A stretch of 64,000 bases of DNA from JAAXVQ01 sp964604705 (GCA_964604705.1 CAZSAP010000006.1:186001-250000); one strand, 5' to 3'. Positions 19,401 to 27,276 are shown, counted from the stretch's first letter. The notes: generated by a model not told the origin, from the letters alone. Translations and numbers: made by a program.

Positions 19401-20094
19401 GCCATCCGTTCAAACCCGTAGCCCAATTCTCAAAATACTGATAGGCAGCGGCTGTGTCGCCACGAAAATCCGCCATGGGTTCGGGTGTGGGCGCTGCCGT
19501 AGGTGTGGCTTCGACTTTTTTGCCTTTGCCGTCGCCGGCTTTAAGATCCACCTTGGCATCGGGCTTCGCCTCCGTTTTCACTTCCGGCGCGATTTCCACC
19601 AAGTTCTCACCAATACGCAGTTTGGAGAGCACAATCGGCGAAGACGCGTTCTCCACCCAAAGCGTTACCCAAAAATTCTTTGTTCCGTTCCAGGCCGTCA
19701 TGCGCCCCACACTGGCGTTGTACACACCGGGTTTGCTGATGCCACTCAGCACTTTGTGGGCATCGTAGGGAGGTGTCGCACTGGTGACTTCAACGTTTAC
19801 CACCGCACCCGTGGGTATGGCATCCACCGCCACCTGCAACACCAGGGTTGGTGTGACCTTCATGGAAATGCCCTCTTCCGGACTCATCACTTTACCGAAC
19901 TTGGCCGTTCCCAAGACCTTAATCTTGGCGTTGGTTCCTTCCGGAGTCAGTGAGGCGTTAAACCCCGGGTTGGTGCTGTTGTCTCGCCAACCTTGAAAAT
20001 TGGATTGATAAAAATCCACAGCCCCGGCTGTCAAGGCTGTGGTCAACAACACCAACGGGAACGCGAGCCAAAACGGTTTTATCCGCATATCCAT
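16432..20094 (-). CDS. CBM-bearing large outer-membrane beta-barrel protein
   Basis: 1220 residues. A signal peptide (about 1-25) is followed by a CBM-like sandwich (27-165) with WRDNSTNPGFNA and FGKVMSPEEGI, a charged linker ending in ATPTAAPTPEP (about 165-205), and a second sandwich (220-355). From about 400 to the end the protein has alternating amphipathic strands and ends in VTVSF, the terminal-Phe signature of BAM-assembled outer-membrane barrels. A loop DDRNHNGILDSREN near residue 910 resembles an EF-hand/dockerin calcium loop. I see no TonB box or plug domain, so a SusC-type receptor is not supported; a large porin-like or adhesin-type barrel is more likely. ATG start; a second ATG lies two codons in. 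It sits 25-30 bases from each neighbour in the operon. Confidence 0.78.
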   Translation of the reverse strand: MDMRIKPFWLAFPLVLLTTALTAGAVDFYQSNFQGWRDNSTNPGFNASLTPEGTNAKIKVLGTAKFGKVMSPEEGISMKVTPTLVLQVAVDAIPTGAVVNVEVTSATPPYDAHKVLSGISKPGVYNASVGRMTAWNGTKNFWVTLWVENASSPIVLSKLRIGENLVEIAPEVKTEAKPDAKVDLKAGDGKGKKVEATPTAAPTPEPMADFRGDTAAAYQYFENWATGLNGWQDESVEKGSNVIATPKKGGRLHIKLKDKAFYGKFSSPKKAIVVDLAAYPYFEIELEREFEQGNMKVQFVQARNRDNFRTVIPQFSRRGVYVVNVPEATGWNEKEAFFIEIWLEGTSAQSTIAAIGFSKKMSAMQGLFNPVMSVNPVEVAPDKNADILKVSGVADQTFRGVWTDGLLSTQKYPDNSTPPAGQKIIQPDRYGFSFLNIGYSEIAQKMYLNMALTPMKDTEIYASLGYDMVNAIDGTAWEDPYGNAINPKWNFALLRFQDFYAGNMFQLGSVYDPMFTDNTLKKASTGRGFLWKPKLNDMQFKFVGTRLYTSKGDYKDNIYLLGARVTNFFNFSAGSLRLGLTALNLSKSNGEMDSASLQGKVGSDTYKKYVPSVYIKVENLTDQTVYYNNNQTNNIRITGTDGTLITVDLTPPNGNGYIYDKGNAYIDPNNAVGMNKGGYIVYRVPLVKPASGELLEPSEIATVGGNIEAGAVLPKTTSTVTGTVRLSVSSDAANWLTDPSMVVFNQSAYTNGSIIPNQAYDCGAVLVALKAGKYDSTEGTNARSVLGVDISGQLLGINIDGEVDASIAHNQTFQGKRVNRQANMYYLKASRGFSGAMVKAALYNVSPDYDTSLQGYNAVDDNDNASKLPDGFKDKSGVVFGDFSNRGVPDKEYTVGLYVPQDYLLSEADDRNHNGILDSRENDHEPDYTYRRDQQGYDVSIFVPRQVLEGTLASNIETELRAMNVKRISSNGHNQTIDFQLNYIKTDIEDWFIKAGVYVANISDNISSQYNMYSPWDVTITTTDDYNNNFVVTPAIQVNYDTPWGLKATFLDRYRINQRFQGEKTADYGNETVVDVRYKHYLLDAWSITPIYVGMFNVVQANYGTRPLNWCPLYNTYYLPQDYAPGKDLDMPMIHQFYLKNSYPIMNQYNLAVDFGREIRQLSKMGKPYLIQDSMGIGIVRNIPRGFVRIQYELKKWYYPYEEWANSGQGALWAQVTVSF

Positions 20095-20119
20095 GTCCTC
20101 CGATTAAATTAGGGAGTGC

Positions 20120-21151
20120 TTATTCTTCTGTGTTCTCAAAAACCCGAATGTACTTGATCACTGCGCCGTGTTCGGCCGCAGCGTTCTGGGTGGTTTCCAA
20201 CCAAATCGCAATCCAGAAATTCTTCCCGCCGAACCATTTGGTCTTTTCCGAAAGATTCACAGTGTAAACCCCGGGACTCTTGATCCAGGTGATGGCCGTA
20301 TGATTATCAAAGGGCGGTTGCGCGGTCATGACATCCACCTTCACCCGGCTTGTGCCCATATCCCCGACGCAAATCTGAATCGCCGTGTTCGAGGTAATGT
20401 CGGCCTGTATGCCCTGGGTGGGAGACATCAACTTGCAATACCCTTTGTTCTGAATGAACTTTAACCGCGGCACGCCTTCTTCAAAATTCACCTCACTAAA
20501 AAACGACGGATCGGTCTCAGCCGTACGCCACCCGCTGATTCCATTGCGAAAATCTTCATAAAAAACACTGTTGCTGGGGGCCGGCGCGAAACTCTTGGCC
20601 ATGTACGACTTCAACGCCGCTTCTTTGCGGCGAACAGCCTTGATGGCTTCATCCTGAAATGAAATATCCTTGATGGTAACCGATTTGTTTTTGCCTTCCA
20701 TCCAAATAACGATCCAAATACTGGAAACACCCTGCCATCCGCTCAGCTTGTTGACATTCACTTTATACTGCCCGGCTTTGCCTTCCACGCGAGCAATCTG
20801 AAACGTGTCGTAGGGTTCGTAAGCGCCCATCAGACTAATGGTGGCTGTGGCTCCGGCATCAATGCGCTCAATATCCACCGTGACTTCCGTTTGCTTGGTG
20901 AAGTTAATGGTAATCGGTTCACTCTTGGACATGGTCTTGCCGTATTCCACATCCAGGGTGCTAATGGTCAGCTTATTCCCGGCCGAACGCACACGGGTGT
21001 TGAACCCCGGATCCGTGGAATTGTCACGCCAATTTTTAAAATCTTCACGAAATAAAACACCTGAAACTTCTTCAGAAAAAGCCATGGTTTGAAACGCCAG
21101 GAGGGAGATTACCAAACCCAGAATACGTATTTTCCAATCATTCCTCATCAC
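20120..21151 (-). CDS. Secreted protein with two WRD/GKV CBM-like domains
   Basis: 343 residues: signal peptide (about 1-27, ending MAFSEE), then two sandwich domains (about 30-165 and 195-340). The first has FKNWRDNSTDPGFNT and YGKTMSKSEPI; the second a drifted ISGWRTAETDPSFFS and KLMSPTQGI. Both end in an aromatic motif (WQGVSSIWIVIWMEG, WFGGKNFWIAIWLET). The same motifs recur in the neighbouring proteins. No catalytic domain is visible. Binding of the target polysaccharide at the cell surface or in the periplasm is the natural reading, from fold resemblance and context only. Confidence 0.8.
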   Translation of the reverse strand: MMRNDWKIRILGLVISLLAFQTMAFSEEVSGVLFREDFKNWRDNSTDPGFNTRVRSAGNKLTISTLDVEYGKTMSKSEPITINFTKQTEVTVDIERIDAGATATISLMGAYEPYDTFQIARVEGKAGQYKVNVNKLSGWQGVSSIWIVIWMEGKNKSVTIKDISFQDEAIKAVRRKEAALKSYMAKSFAPAPSNSVFYEDFRNGISGWRTAETDPSFFSEVNFEEGVPRLKFIQNKGYCKLMSPTQGIQADITSNTAIQICVGDMGTSRVKVDVMTAQPPFDNHTAITWIKSPGVYTVNLSEKTKWFGGKNFWIAIWLETTQNAAAEHGAVIKYIRVFENTEE

Positions 21152-21184
21152 AGTGTACCTTCGTTGCCAGGATAAAACTCCGAA

Positions 21185-21222
21185 CCCAGCGAAGGCGGAC
21201 CCATTGGCCCGCCCTCACTGGG
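21185..21222 (-). terminator. Intercistronic stem-loop after the first gene of the glycan operon
   Basis: Outer arms CCCAG (21185-21189) and CTGGG (21218-21222), a 4x4 internal loop, then inner arms GGCGG (21194-21198) and CCGCC (21209-21213). It lies just after the stop of the 182-aa gene, and a TTTTA tract follows on the minus strand. It could be a leaky terminator or a 3'-stabilising hairpin that lets the first gene be expressed more than the rest. Confidence 0.45.
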
Positions 21223-21232
21223 TCGTGAGTAC

Positions 21233-21781
21233 TTACTTCTTCCCTTTTTTCTTCGCGACGGGTGCGGCGCCGGCTTTTTTGGCTACCGGCTCATCCTTCA
21301 TACCATCGGTAACTTTGAAATCCGTAATTTTCGCAACGCGATCAAACCCTTCGAGCCAGATTTCAACCCAGAACGAATGCTTTCCGCTCCAAGGCGTCTT
21401 GCTCGAAATAACGGTTGTGTATTCACCGGCTTTATAGGCTTTAAGAATTTCATGCGAATCGTACGGTTCACCATTGGTCATCAAGTTAATCTTAATATCG
21501 CCCTTGGGAATATCCGCCAATAACTTAAACGAGATTGTGGTCTTCTCATCAATGTTCAATTCAATTCCACTTTCAGCCGACATAACTTTTCCAAAATTAT
21601 TTTCCGCATTGGTCTTAATGGTCAATACGCCTTTATCGACTTCTTTTGAAGCATTAAATCCAGGGTTGGTGCCTTCATCGCGCCAGTTGTTAAAATCTTC
21701 TTGGAACAGAACTTTTGCTTGTACTGCGCCCGCCAAACTCAAAATCATCATTCCTGCCAATAACACTTTCAACCGCTTCAT
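21233..21781 (-). CDS. Small secreted single WRD/GKV CBM-like protein
   Basis: 182 residues: a signal peptide (MKRLKVLLAG to VQA, about 22), one sandwich domain (about 24-158), and a Lys/Ala-rich tail ending KKKGKK. The domain shows the cleanest consensus of the family: FNNWRDEGTNPGFNA, FGKVMSAESGI, PYDSHEIL, and TPWSGKHSFWVEIWLEG. AAGGAG lies 9 bases before the ATG. As first gene of the operon, with a hairpin behind it, it is probably the most abundant product. The basic tail may bind acidic cell-surface polymers; that is a guess. Confidence 0.82.
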   Translation of the reverse strand: MKRLKVLLAGMMILSLAGAVQAKVLFQEDFNNWRDEGTNPGFNASKEVDKGVLTIKTNAENNFGKVMSAESGIELNIDEKTTISFKLLADIPKGDIKINLMTNGEPYDSHEILKAYKAGEYTTVISSKTPWSGKHSFWVEIWLEGFDRVAKITDFKVTDGMKDEPVAKKAGAAPVAKKKGKK

Positions 21782-21801
21782 GTTGTCACGCTCCTTTTCT
21801 T

Positions 21802-21830
21802 ATTATATGCATGAATTTTATGCTAAAAAA
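21802..21830 (-). promoter_or_regulatory. Candidate promoter of the glycan operon
   Basis: On the minus strand an exact TATAAT (21807-21802) lies close to the start of the 182-aa gene. The -35 position 17 bases upstream reads TTTTTT, a poor match. Transcription would begin at or within the AAGGAG, giving a very short leader, so this is only a candidate. Confidence 0.3.
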
Positions 21831-22051
21831 GCCTTGATTTCGAACGCTGTAACTTAGCTCATCAAACCAACAAAGTCAAGAAAAATCCCCCCTTTTATAG
21901 CTTTTTGAGCATTTTTTAAATGGTTTATGATAAAACACAACGTTTTTTCTTTAAACTCAAAACTCAAAAGTAAACTTTTTATCTTTCTTTTGTAATTAAG
22001 ACGGTGCTAAATCGACAAATGTTACATAGTTTTTTAATTTTTTTTAATTTC

Positions 22052-22081
22052 TTGGTCACCTCGACCGTTTTCTATTACAAT
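22052..22081 (+). promoter_or_regulatory. Candidate sigma-70-type promoter of the GH99-like gene
   Basis: TTGGTC (22052-22057), 18-base spacer, TACAAT (22076-22081). Dense A/T tracts just upstream resemble an UP element. The ATG is 40 bases downstream, with GGAG 5 bases before it. Confidence 0.45.
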
Positions 22082-22120
22082 GTCCCAAAACCAACATAAT
22101 TTTAGGCACTTGGAGAACCC

Positions 22121-23890
22121 ATGCACCTTTCCCATAAACACAAAAAAGTCTATGCAGACTATTTTACCTCATTTTTTTCGCGTGAACTCTCCGGTACCTC
22201 CCAGATATGGCAATACTATCATGGTCCAAAAGTACATTGGAGCGGCGATCTATATGAAGTACCCGGATCACGCCGTAAAGAGACAGCTACTCCGTTTTAT
22301 CCACTTATTGGAACCTACGATGCCAAAGACCCCGATGTCTTGGAATATCATATCCTGCTGGCCAAATTGGCCGGATTGGATGGTTTTTTCTGCGAACACG
22401 CGCTTCCTACCGGTCACGATGCCGAGGTTGCAGAAACCATGGCTCGCTTGGCTAAGCGGTTTCACTTTCACGTCGGTATTCACTGGATCACCATCAACTT
22501 CACCCAGCGCACTCCTGGACTCAAAACCCGCAAAGATGTTCTCCGCGCCGCAATACGTTGCCTGAAGCGTGCCTATAAACACATTTACTCGGTGGCCGGC
22601 ATCTCCCACCGCCATCGTCCGGTTGTGCTTTTTTTTGTCCTGCAGGCTGAACCGTATGCCTCCAACCAAATCGCTCAAACTCATTTTTCGGCCGATGAAG
22701 TGGCTGCACTTAAGCATGCCTGTCCTGAAGTAACCCCCTACTTTTTAACCTTTGCCTATGACCAAAACTTCCGATCCAAACTTTCCGAGGCCATCGATGG
22801 GTACTATCCTTGGCTCATCCCCGGCGGCTCCCCGATACCGCCCCATCTCACGTACGATACGTATTCGACTTCCTCTGAACAACAAAAACATCTGCGTAGG
22901 TTTTACCGCCGAGCTCAGGCCGAATGTTTGGCCGGTCGTACTTCGTTGGTGTGGGGTGGGGCCTGGCCCGGATTCGACGATCACCGCGGACGTGCCTGGG
23001 GCGAAGATCTGGCACGGTGCATCCCACGGGAAGACGGGCGTACCTTTCGACGCACCTGGCAAACCGCACTGGAGGCCCAGGTTCCAGCCATTCTCATCGC
23101 AACTTGGAATGATTGGGTTGAATCAAGCAGCCTGGAACCCAGTGTTGAATACGGCTACCGAGACTTGGAAAACGCACAAACCCAAATCAACGCTTGGAAG
23201 CACACCTCGCTTTCACAGGCAAGCCTGCGTTGGCCGATCCGGCTGTTTCACTTACGAAAAAGAATCAACCGTTATCGACAATTGCATTTCCCAAAGGCCC
23301 AACTGGTCCACCTGGATCAACTCGCTGACCGAATTGCTCTGGCGTTGAGTCGTTTCCACTGGATCCAGGCACGCACACACATCCTAAAGCTAGAAGCCTT
23401 TTGCACCGATCACATGGATACTCGGATCCTTACGGAATCTGTAGCTTATGCTTGGTCACCGACAGCTTCTGACTCGCCGCTCCGTGTTCGCGGGCTCAAT
23501 TCCGCCCATGAATTCAATACCCTGAGAATCTCGTTGTCACCCAGGATGGCCTCGGCCTTGAAGCAACGCCTGGTCACAGGACGTTTAGCCTTCACCTACG
23601 CCAGCAAGCATCAGACTTGGTTTCAAATTGTTCAACGTAGTAATCGATGTGAAAAAGAAATTGCAAACTTCTGTAAGCAGAGCAAAAAGAAGTGGGACCG
23701 AGTAGAGTTGGATGCCCTTGCCATGTATGTCCCCAAAGCAGGTAGCGCGGATTATGGATTTTTAATTTCTGTAACAACCCCTAAAACAAAAGCAGTCTTG
23801 CGCGAAATAACCCTAACCCTTTCACTGGCCTCACGCGCCCCAAATGCCGGAACCATCCGGGTCGGGGTGAAACGGCCTAACGAAAGGTAA
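22121..23890 (+). CDS. GH99/GH71/WbsX-like glycan-active protein
   Basis: 589 residues, no signal peptide, so probably cytoplasmic. The first 350 residues form a TIM barrel of the GH99-like/WbsX group: FYPLIGTYDAKDPDVLEYHI, then AKLAGLDGFFCEHALPTG, and near the end IATWNDWVESSSLEPSVEYG, the conserved end-of-barrel signature. Known relatives are endo-alpha-mannosidases and uncharacterised polysaccharide-locus proteins. The last 240 residues are basic and of unknown fold. It is the only complete plus-strand gene in the window. Its 3' end overlaps the convergent tonB-like gene by 14 bases. The call to a glycoside-active barrel is firm; substrate and direction (hydrolysis or synthesis) are not. 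Confidence 0.82.
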   Translation: MHLSHKHKKVYADYFTSFFSRELSGTSQIWQYYHGPKVHWSGDLYEVPGSRRKETATPFYPLIGTYDAKDPDVLEYHILLAKLAGLDGFFCEHALPTGHDAEVAETMARLAKRFHFHVGIHWITINFTQRTPGLKTRKDVLRAAIRCLKRAYKHIYSVAGISHRHRPVVLFFVLQAEPYASNQIAQTHFSADEVAALKHACPEVTPYFLTFAYDQNFRSKLSEAIDGYYPWLIPGGSPIPPHLTYDTYSTSSEQQKHLRRFYRRAQAECLAGRTSLVWGGAWPGFDDHRGRAWGEDLARCIPREDGRTFRRTWQTALEAQVPAILIATWNDWVESSSLEPSVEYGYRDLENAQTQINAWKHTSLSQASLRWPIRLFHLRKRINRYRQLHFPKAQLVHLDQLADRIALALSRFHWIQARTHILKLEAFCTDHMDTRILTESVAYAWSPTASDSPLRVRGLNSAHEFNTLRISLSPRMASALKQRLVTGRLAFTYASKHQTWFQIVQRSNRCEKEIANFCKQSKKKWDRVELDALAMYVPKAGSADYGFLISVTTPKTKAVLREITLTLSLASRAPNAGTIRVGVKRPNER

Positions 23891-24794
23891 AGCGTATAAC
23901 AATCGAACCTTTCTGTTCAGCTTGTTTAACATTAAGCGGCAATGGCGCAAATACGTATTTCTTCAAGGCGTCGACGGCCAGCTTATCCAATTCAGCATAC
24001 CCGGACGTCTTTTCAACATACAAGCGATCGCCCACTTCCCCATCGGGATTAACCACGAATGCAATCACCACTTCGGCTTCTACGCCTTTTTCCTCCAACC
24101 AACGCGGAACCACAGGGTTTTCTTTATGCAGAATCTCACGAGTCTTGACTTCACCGGAAATAACGGAATCATGACTCAGGCTTAGCCGCTTGGCAGTATC
24201 TACGTTGGTTCCCTGTTTACGTTCGGCTTTAACCTTTTTAATGATCATCTCAGGTTGTTGAAATCCACGGCGATTGATGTCCGGCCCAAAATCAGCTGGA
24301 GGCAAATCGCCGGCAATTACTTTGGCATCCAATTCGACCAACGGCGATGCGTCTTGACGAACCAGATCAATTTTCTTGGTCGGGATAGGTGCGAGATTCG
24401 GCGCCGGAGCTTGTGTGTCAGGCTTTAACTTAGGCAGCGCAGCCAAATGCGTAAGCTCGGATTCGGAAATCTTATCCAACGCCGGAGGTGCGGCATTCAA
24501 TCCCACCACCCGGTGAAACGAGGTTCGTTCCAATTCGGCCATGGCCGCCTCGGCCGCCACGACTTTATTGGCGTCCTGGGGCAAAGGCTTGGGCGGCGCC
24601 GCCAGTTTGTTCATGAGTTTTTCAAATTCAGAAGGCTTGGGTGCTTCTTCAAGGTACTCAACTTCGGTGAGTTTTAGGGTTTTTTCACGTTCGGCAAATT
24701 TCCCTGAACCGAACCACGACAAAAGCGCCGCATGCATAATCAAGGACCCAATGATGGTAACCTGCAAGCGGCCATTCGGGCGATCCAGAAACAT
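23877..24794 (-). CDS. tonB: TonB-family energy transducer
   Basis: 305 residues: a single N-terminal membrane helix (TIIGSLIMHAALLSWF), a Pro- and charge-rich periplasmic spacer (about 35-200), and a C-terminal TonB domain (about 215-305) with VVPRWLEEKGVEAEVVIAFV, NPDGEVGDRLYVEKTSGYAELD and the closing GSIVIRFTFR. ATG start 3 bases after the upstream exbD stop. It would transmit the proton-motive force harvested by the ExbB/ExbD complex to outer-membrane partners. No TonB-dependent receptor is found in the window. Confidence 0.9.
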   Translation of the reverse strand: MFLDRPNGRLQVTIIGSLIMHAALLSWFGSGKFAEREKTLKLTEVEYLEEAPKPSEFEKLMNKLAAPPKPLPQDANKVVAAEAAMAELERTSFHRVVGLNAAPPALDKISESELTHLAALPKLKPDTQAPAPNLAPIPTKKIDLVRQDASPLVELDAKVIAGDLPPADFGPDINRRGFQQPEMIIKKVKAERKQGTNVDTAKRLSLSHDSVISGEVKTREILHKENPVVPRWLEEKGVEAEVVIAFVVNPDGEVGDRLYVEKTSGYAELDKLAVDALKKYVFAPLPLNVKQAEQKGSIVIRFTFR

Positions 24795-24797
24795 ACG

Positions 24798-25217
24798 CTA
24801 CTCCGTCTTGGATTCTGTGCCAAACGTAATCCGTCGGGCACCGGCTTGTTTGATCATGTTTAAGGCATCGATGACAGCGCCACTTTTGGCATTTTCATCG
24901 GCGCGTATCACCACCAACTTATTCCGACTGCGTTTGATTTTATCCCGAATCAATTCCTGAAACTCCTGCAGCCCCACTTTGGATTCATTCACCGCCAACT
25001 CGCCATTGGGTGACACTGCCACAAACAGGTTTTCTTCTTTGGTTTGCTCCGAGGTGTGTGCCTTTGGCAACTTGATTTCAAACGGCGGCTGTAAAAACAT
25101 AGCCGTGGTAACCATAAAAATAATCACCAAAACCAGACAAACATCGACCAACGGAGTGACATTGATATCGGTGACCAATTCCTTTGGATTTTCGCTGCGC
25201 ATTTTACTTTTCAGCAT
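24798..25217 (-). CDS. exbD: ExbD/TolR-family protein, second copy
   Basis: 139 residues with one membrane helix bearing the conserved aspartate: TDINVTPLVDVCLVLVIIFM. The periplasmic domain (about 50-139) has the VVIRADENAKSGAVIDALN pattern. It differs clearly from the copy upstream, so this is an old duplication giving a heteromeric pair. Fifteen bases follow the first exbD. Confidence 0.93.
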   Translation of the reverse strand: MLKSKMRSENPKELVTDINVTPLVDVCLVLVIIFMVTTAMFLQPPFEIKLPKAHTSEQTKEENLFVAVSPNGELAVNESKVGLQEFQELIRDKIKRSRNKLVVIRADENAKSGAVIDALNMIKQAGARRITFGTESKTE

Positions 25218-25232
25218 GCGTACCCTCTTACT

Positions 25233-25676
25233 CTATGGTTTGGAAAGCGCCCCGGCTTGGGTCTCTGCTTGCGAGCGTCCGAGAATCACCAAGTTATCGG
25301 CTCCGGCTTGTTTGGCCACGTCCATAATCTTCACCACATACCCATGACGAACTTCCCGATCCGGATTGATAATCACGCGGCGTTGCTGCGCGGTCCGTAG
25401 CATGGTCCGCAACAGAGGCGCCAACTCCGCTTCGGTTACCAGCTGTTGATTCAAACGGATGTCTTGCCCTTCCAGCTTGATGATGATCGTGTCCTTCTGG
25501 GTCGTTGTGGATTGGACGTCCACGGCTTTTTTCTCACCGGAGGTTACAATGATCCCGCTCTGCAGAAACATCGGGGCCGTAGCCATGAATATAACCACAA
25601 GCACCAGACTTACGTCCACCAACGGTGTCATGTTGATGGTAACGATAGGTTTCTTGTTGTTCAGCATCATTGCCAT
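25233..25676 (-). CDS. exbD: ExbD/TolR-family protein, first copy
   Basis: 147 residues, same layout as its neighbour: INMTPLVDVSLVLVVIFM contains the proton-path aspartate in the only membrane helix, and the periplasmic part has RRVIINPDREVRHGYVVKIMDVA. Lies 10 bases after exbB. Two divergent ExbD proteins with one ExbB are common in candidate-phylum and Bacteroidota Ton/Tol operons. Confidence 0.93.
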   Translation of the reverse strand: MAMMLNNKKPIVTINMTPLVDVSLVLVVIFMATAPMFLQSGIIVTSGEKKAVDVQSTTTQKDTIIIKLEGQDIRLNQQLVTEAELAPLLRTMLRTAQQRRVIINPDREVRHGYVVKIMDVAKQAGADNLVILGRSQAETQAGALSKP

Positions 25677-25686
25677 GCGCAGGCTC

Positions 25687-26298
25687 CTAGCGCTTCAGCA
25701 TAAACAAAATTTGTTCAACTGCGGCTTCAATGTCCGTAATGGTTTGGCGGACGCGGGAGACATAATAATTGTAAAAAATAACCGCCGGAATAGCCACCGT
25801 CAAACCGGCGGCGGTGGCCACCAAGGCTTCTGCAATCCCGGCCGCAACCACATTGGGTCCACCGGACCCGGCCGAAGAGAGCGATTGAAACGCTTTAATA
25901 ATCCCAATGACCGTTCCCAACAGACCGATAAAGGGCGAGGTGTTTCCCAAGGTGCCCAAAATGCCTAAGAACCGCTCCAATTGAACCTCTTCCTTTTTGA
26001 TCAAGCTGGAGAGGAGGCTGGTAAGGCTTTCCAAGGATTCTTTATGGTTTTCCAGCGTCGCCTTGACAATGCGCCCCATGGGACCGCGCTGTTTTTCACA
26101 AAACTCAATGGCCGGCCCCAAATTTTTCTTATCCAACAAAGGCTTAAGTTGATCAATAAATTTATCGGTATTGGCCAGATTGGTCCAATAATAAATGGCA
26201 CGCTCCAAAATAAAGACCACCGACAACACCGAACAAAACAACAGCACCACCAGCGTTGGGCTTGAAGCCAACATGGCCATCCACTTAACATCCATCAT
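25687..26298 (-). CDS. exbB: ExbB/TolQ/MotA-family proton-channel protein
   Basis: 203 residues from the ATG at 26298; the longer frame starting with a GTG would include the GGAGG that serves as ribosome-binding site 8 bases before this ATG. Three membrane helices are seen: near residues 12-30, then after a cytoplasmic loop the pair containing GNTSPFIGLLGTVIGIIKAF and ALVATAAGLTVAIPAVIFYNYY. These are the family signatures. It forms the pentameric channel around ExbD dimers. Confidence 0.94.
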   Translation of the reverse strand: MMDVKWMAMLASSPTLVVLLFCSVLSVVFILERAIYYWTNLANTDKFIDQLKPLLDKKNLGPAIEFCEKQRGPMGRIVKATLENHKESLESLTSLLSSLIKKEEVQLERFLGILGTLGNTSPFIGLLGTVIGIIKAFQSLSSAGSGGPNVVAAGIAEALVATAAGLTVAIPAVIFYNYYVSRVRQTITDIEAAVEQILFMLKR

Positions 26299-26346
26299 TG
26301 CACGTTCCTCCACGTTTGATTAATGTTGTTGCGCTCACTGAGTAGA

Positions 26347-27273
26347 TCATTCCGTCTTAAGGGTGGTCTCTCCGGCACCCGCTTGCTGCGCACCGGGCTT
26401 TAATGACGTTATTTTTACCATAGCTTCTCCCGTAACGGGAGCATTTTTTATACGAATATTTTTAAGGCGCAAATTTTCCCGCGCAAAATACGTTTTGAGC
26501 GCTTGCGCACGTTCGTTCGACAGATCCGTATCCGCTCCCGAACACTCTATTTCCAAAATCCAAGCATCCTGCTGGTTCACGAGGTTGGATACCTCTTGGA
26601 TAATTTGCTGACCCTCGCGCGACAGGCGCGCGCGTTTGGCTTCAAACGCCGAATCTTGCATAAAGGTGAGCGCCATCCGGTAGGGTTCTTCCCACATAAA
26701 TTGGTCAACATAAAACGTCTTCTGCGGAAGGCGAACACGCGCGCCGTAGTAATCTTCCAGGGTGAGCTCAGGAATATAGGCTTGTCCGGCAGAGACAGGA
26801 TTGTATTGTGCATCCCGACCGTTCCAGGCAAAGGCCTCGGGTGGATCCCCCACGCCGCTGAACGTTTTAATCTCACGGCCGCCTGCATCCCGAATGGCGA
26901 CCGACCAACGTGCGATCTTGATTCGACTGGTATCCAAGCGCCCCAAAACAAAGACCATGGATTGTTTAAAATAGCTCGCCCACGGGGTGTACACCTTGTA
27001 GCTTTCCAAAGGCACAGGATCGATTTCCTGATACAGGTAGCGTGACTCCCCCGGAATTTTTACACCTTCATGCTTTTTCGCCAAGGTACCCAGCAGATAC
27101 CCCACATCCAAACGGTCTGAAAGGGGTTTACGGTCCGACTGGATCGTAGCCCGATTCTTCCCAGAGGCTGAAAAATCTTTGGCCGTAGGCGTCACGTCTT
27201 CGGACCAAGCTCCAGGAACCAGGCACAAGGTTCCGAGCAAACCAATTAGCAACATCTTACCAGCAACCTTCAT
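26347..27273 (-). CDS. Periplasmic protein with FlgD-like and OmpA-like parts
   Basis: 308 residues with a signal peptide (about 1-24, PGAWS-ED). The middle (about 120-185) resembles a FlgD-type Ig domain: WSVAIRDAGGREIKTF and FAWNGRDAQYNPVSAGQAYI. The C-terminal region (about 215-295) looks like a degenerate OmpA/Pal peptidoglycan-binding domain: SREGQQIIQEVSNLV, then IEIECSGADTDLSNERAQAL. The usual second conserved Arg motif is weak. It sits between the TPR gene and exbB with only 3 and 48 bases of spacing, so it probably joins the Ton/Tol-like complex in the periplasm. Confidence 0.65.
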   Translation of the reverse strand: MKVAGKMLLIGLLGTLCLVPGAWSEDVTPTAKDFSASGKNRATIQSDRKPLSDRLDVGYLLGTLAKKHEGVKIPGESRYLYQEIDPVPLESYKVYTPWASYFKQSMVFVLGRLDTSRIKIARWSVAIRDAGGREIKTFSGVGDPPEAFAWNGRDAQYNPVSAGQAYIPELTLEDYYGARVRLPQKTFYVDQFMWEEPYRMALTFMQDSAFEAKRARLSREGQQIIQEVSNLVNQQDAWILEIECSGADTDLSNERAQALKTYFARENLRLKNIRIKNAPVTGEAMVKITSLKPGAQQAGAGETTLKTE

Positions 27274-27276
27274 GCG

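Larger units (their letters stand above)
21782..22120. other. AT-rich divergent intergenic region
   Basis: A 339-base gap between the leftward glycan operon and the rightward GH99-like gene. It is AT-rich, with long T and A tracts (for example 22027-22050), and holds candidate promoters for both directions. No small ORF or RNA gene is recognisable. Confidence 0.7.

Noticed and set aside
16432..20094. SusC-type TonB-dependent receptor reading of the large barrel
   Set aside because: No TonB box, carboxypeptidase-like domain or plug motif is visible at the N terminus; only two CBM-like sandwiches precede the barrel.
22752..23348. 198-codon plus-strand frame in the GH99-like gene
   Set aside because: Lies in another frame of a gene with clear family motifs and has no ribosome-binding site.
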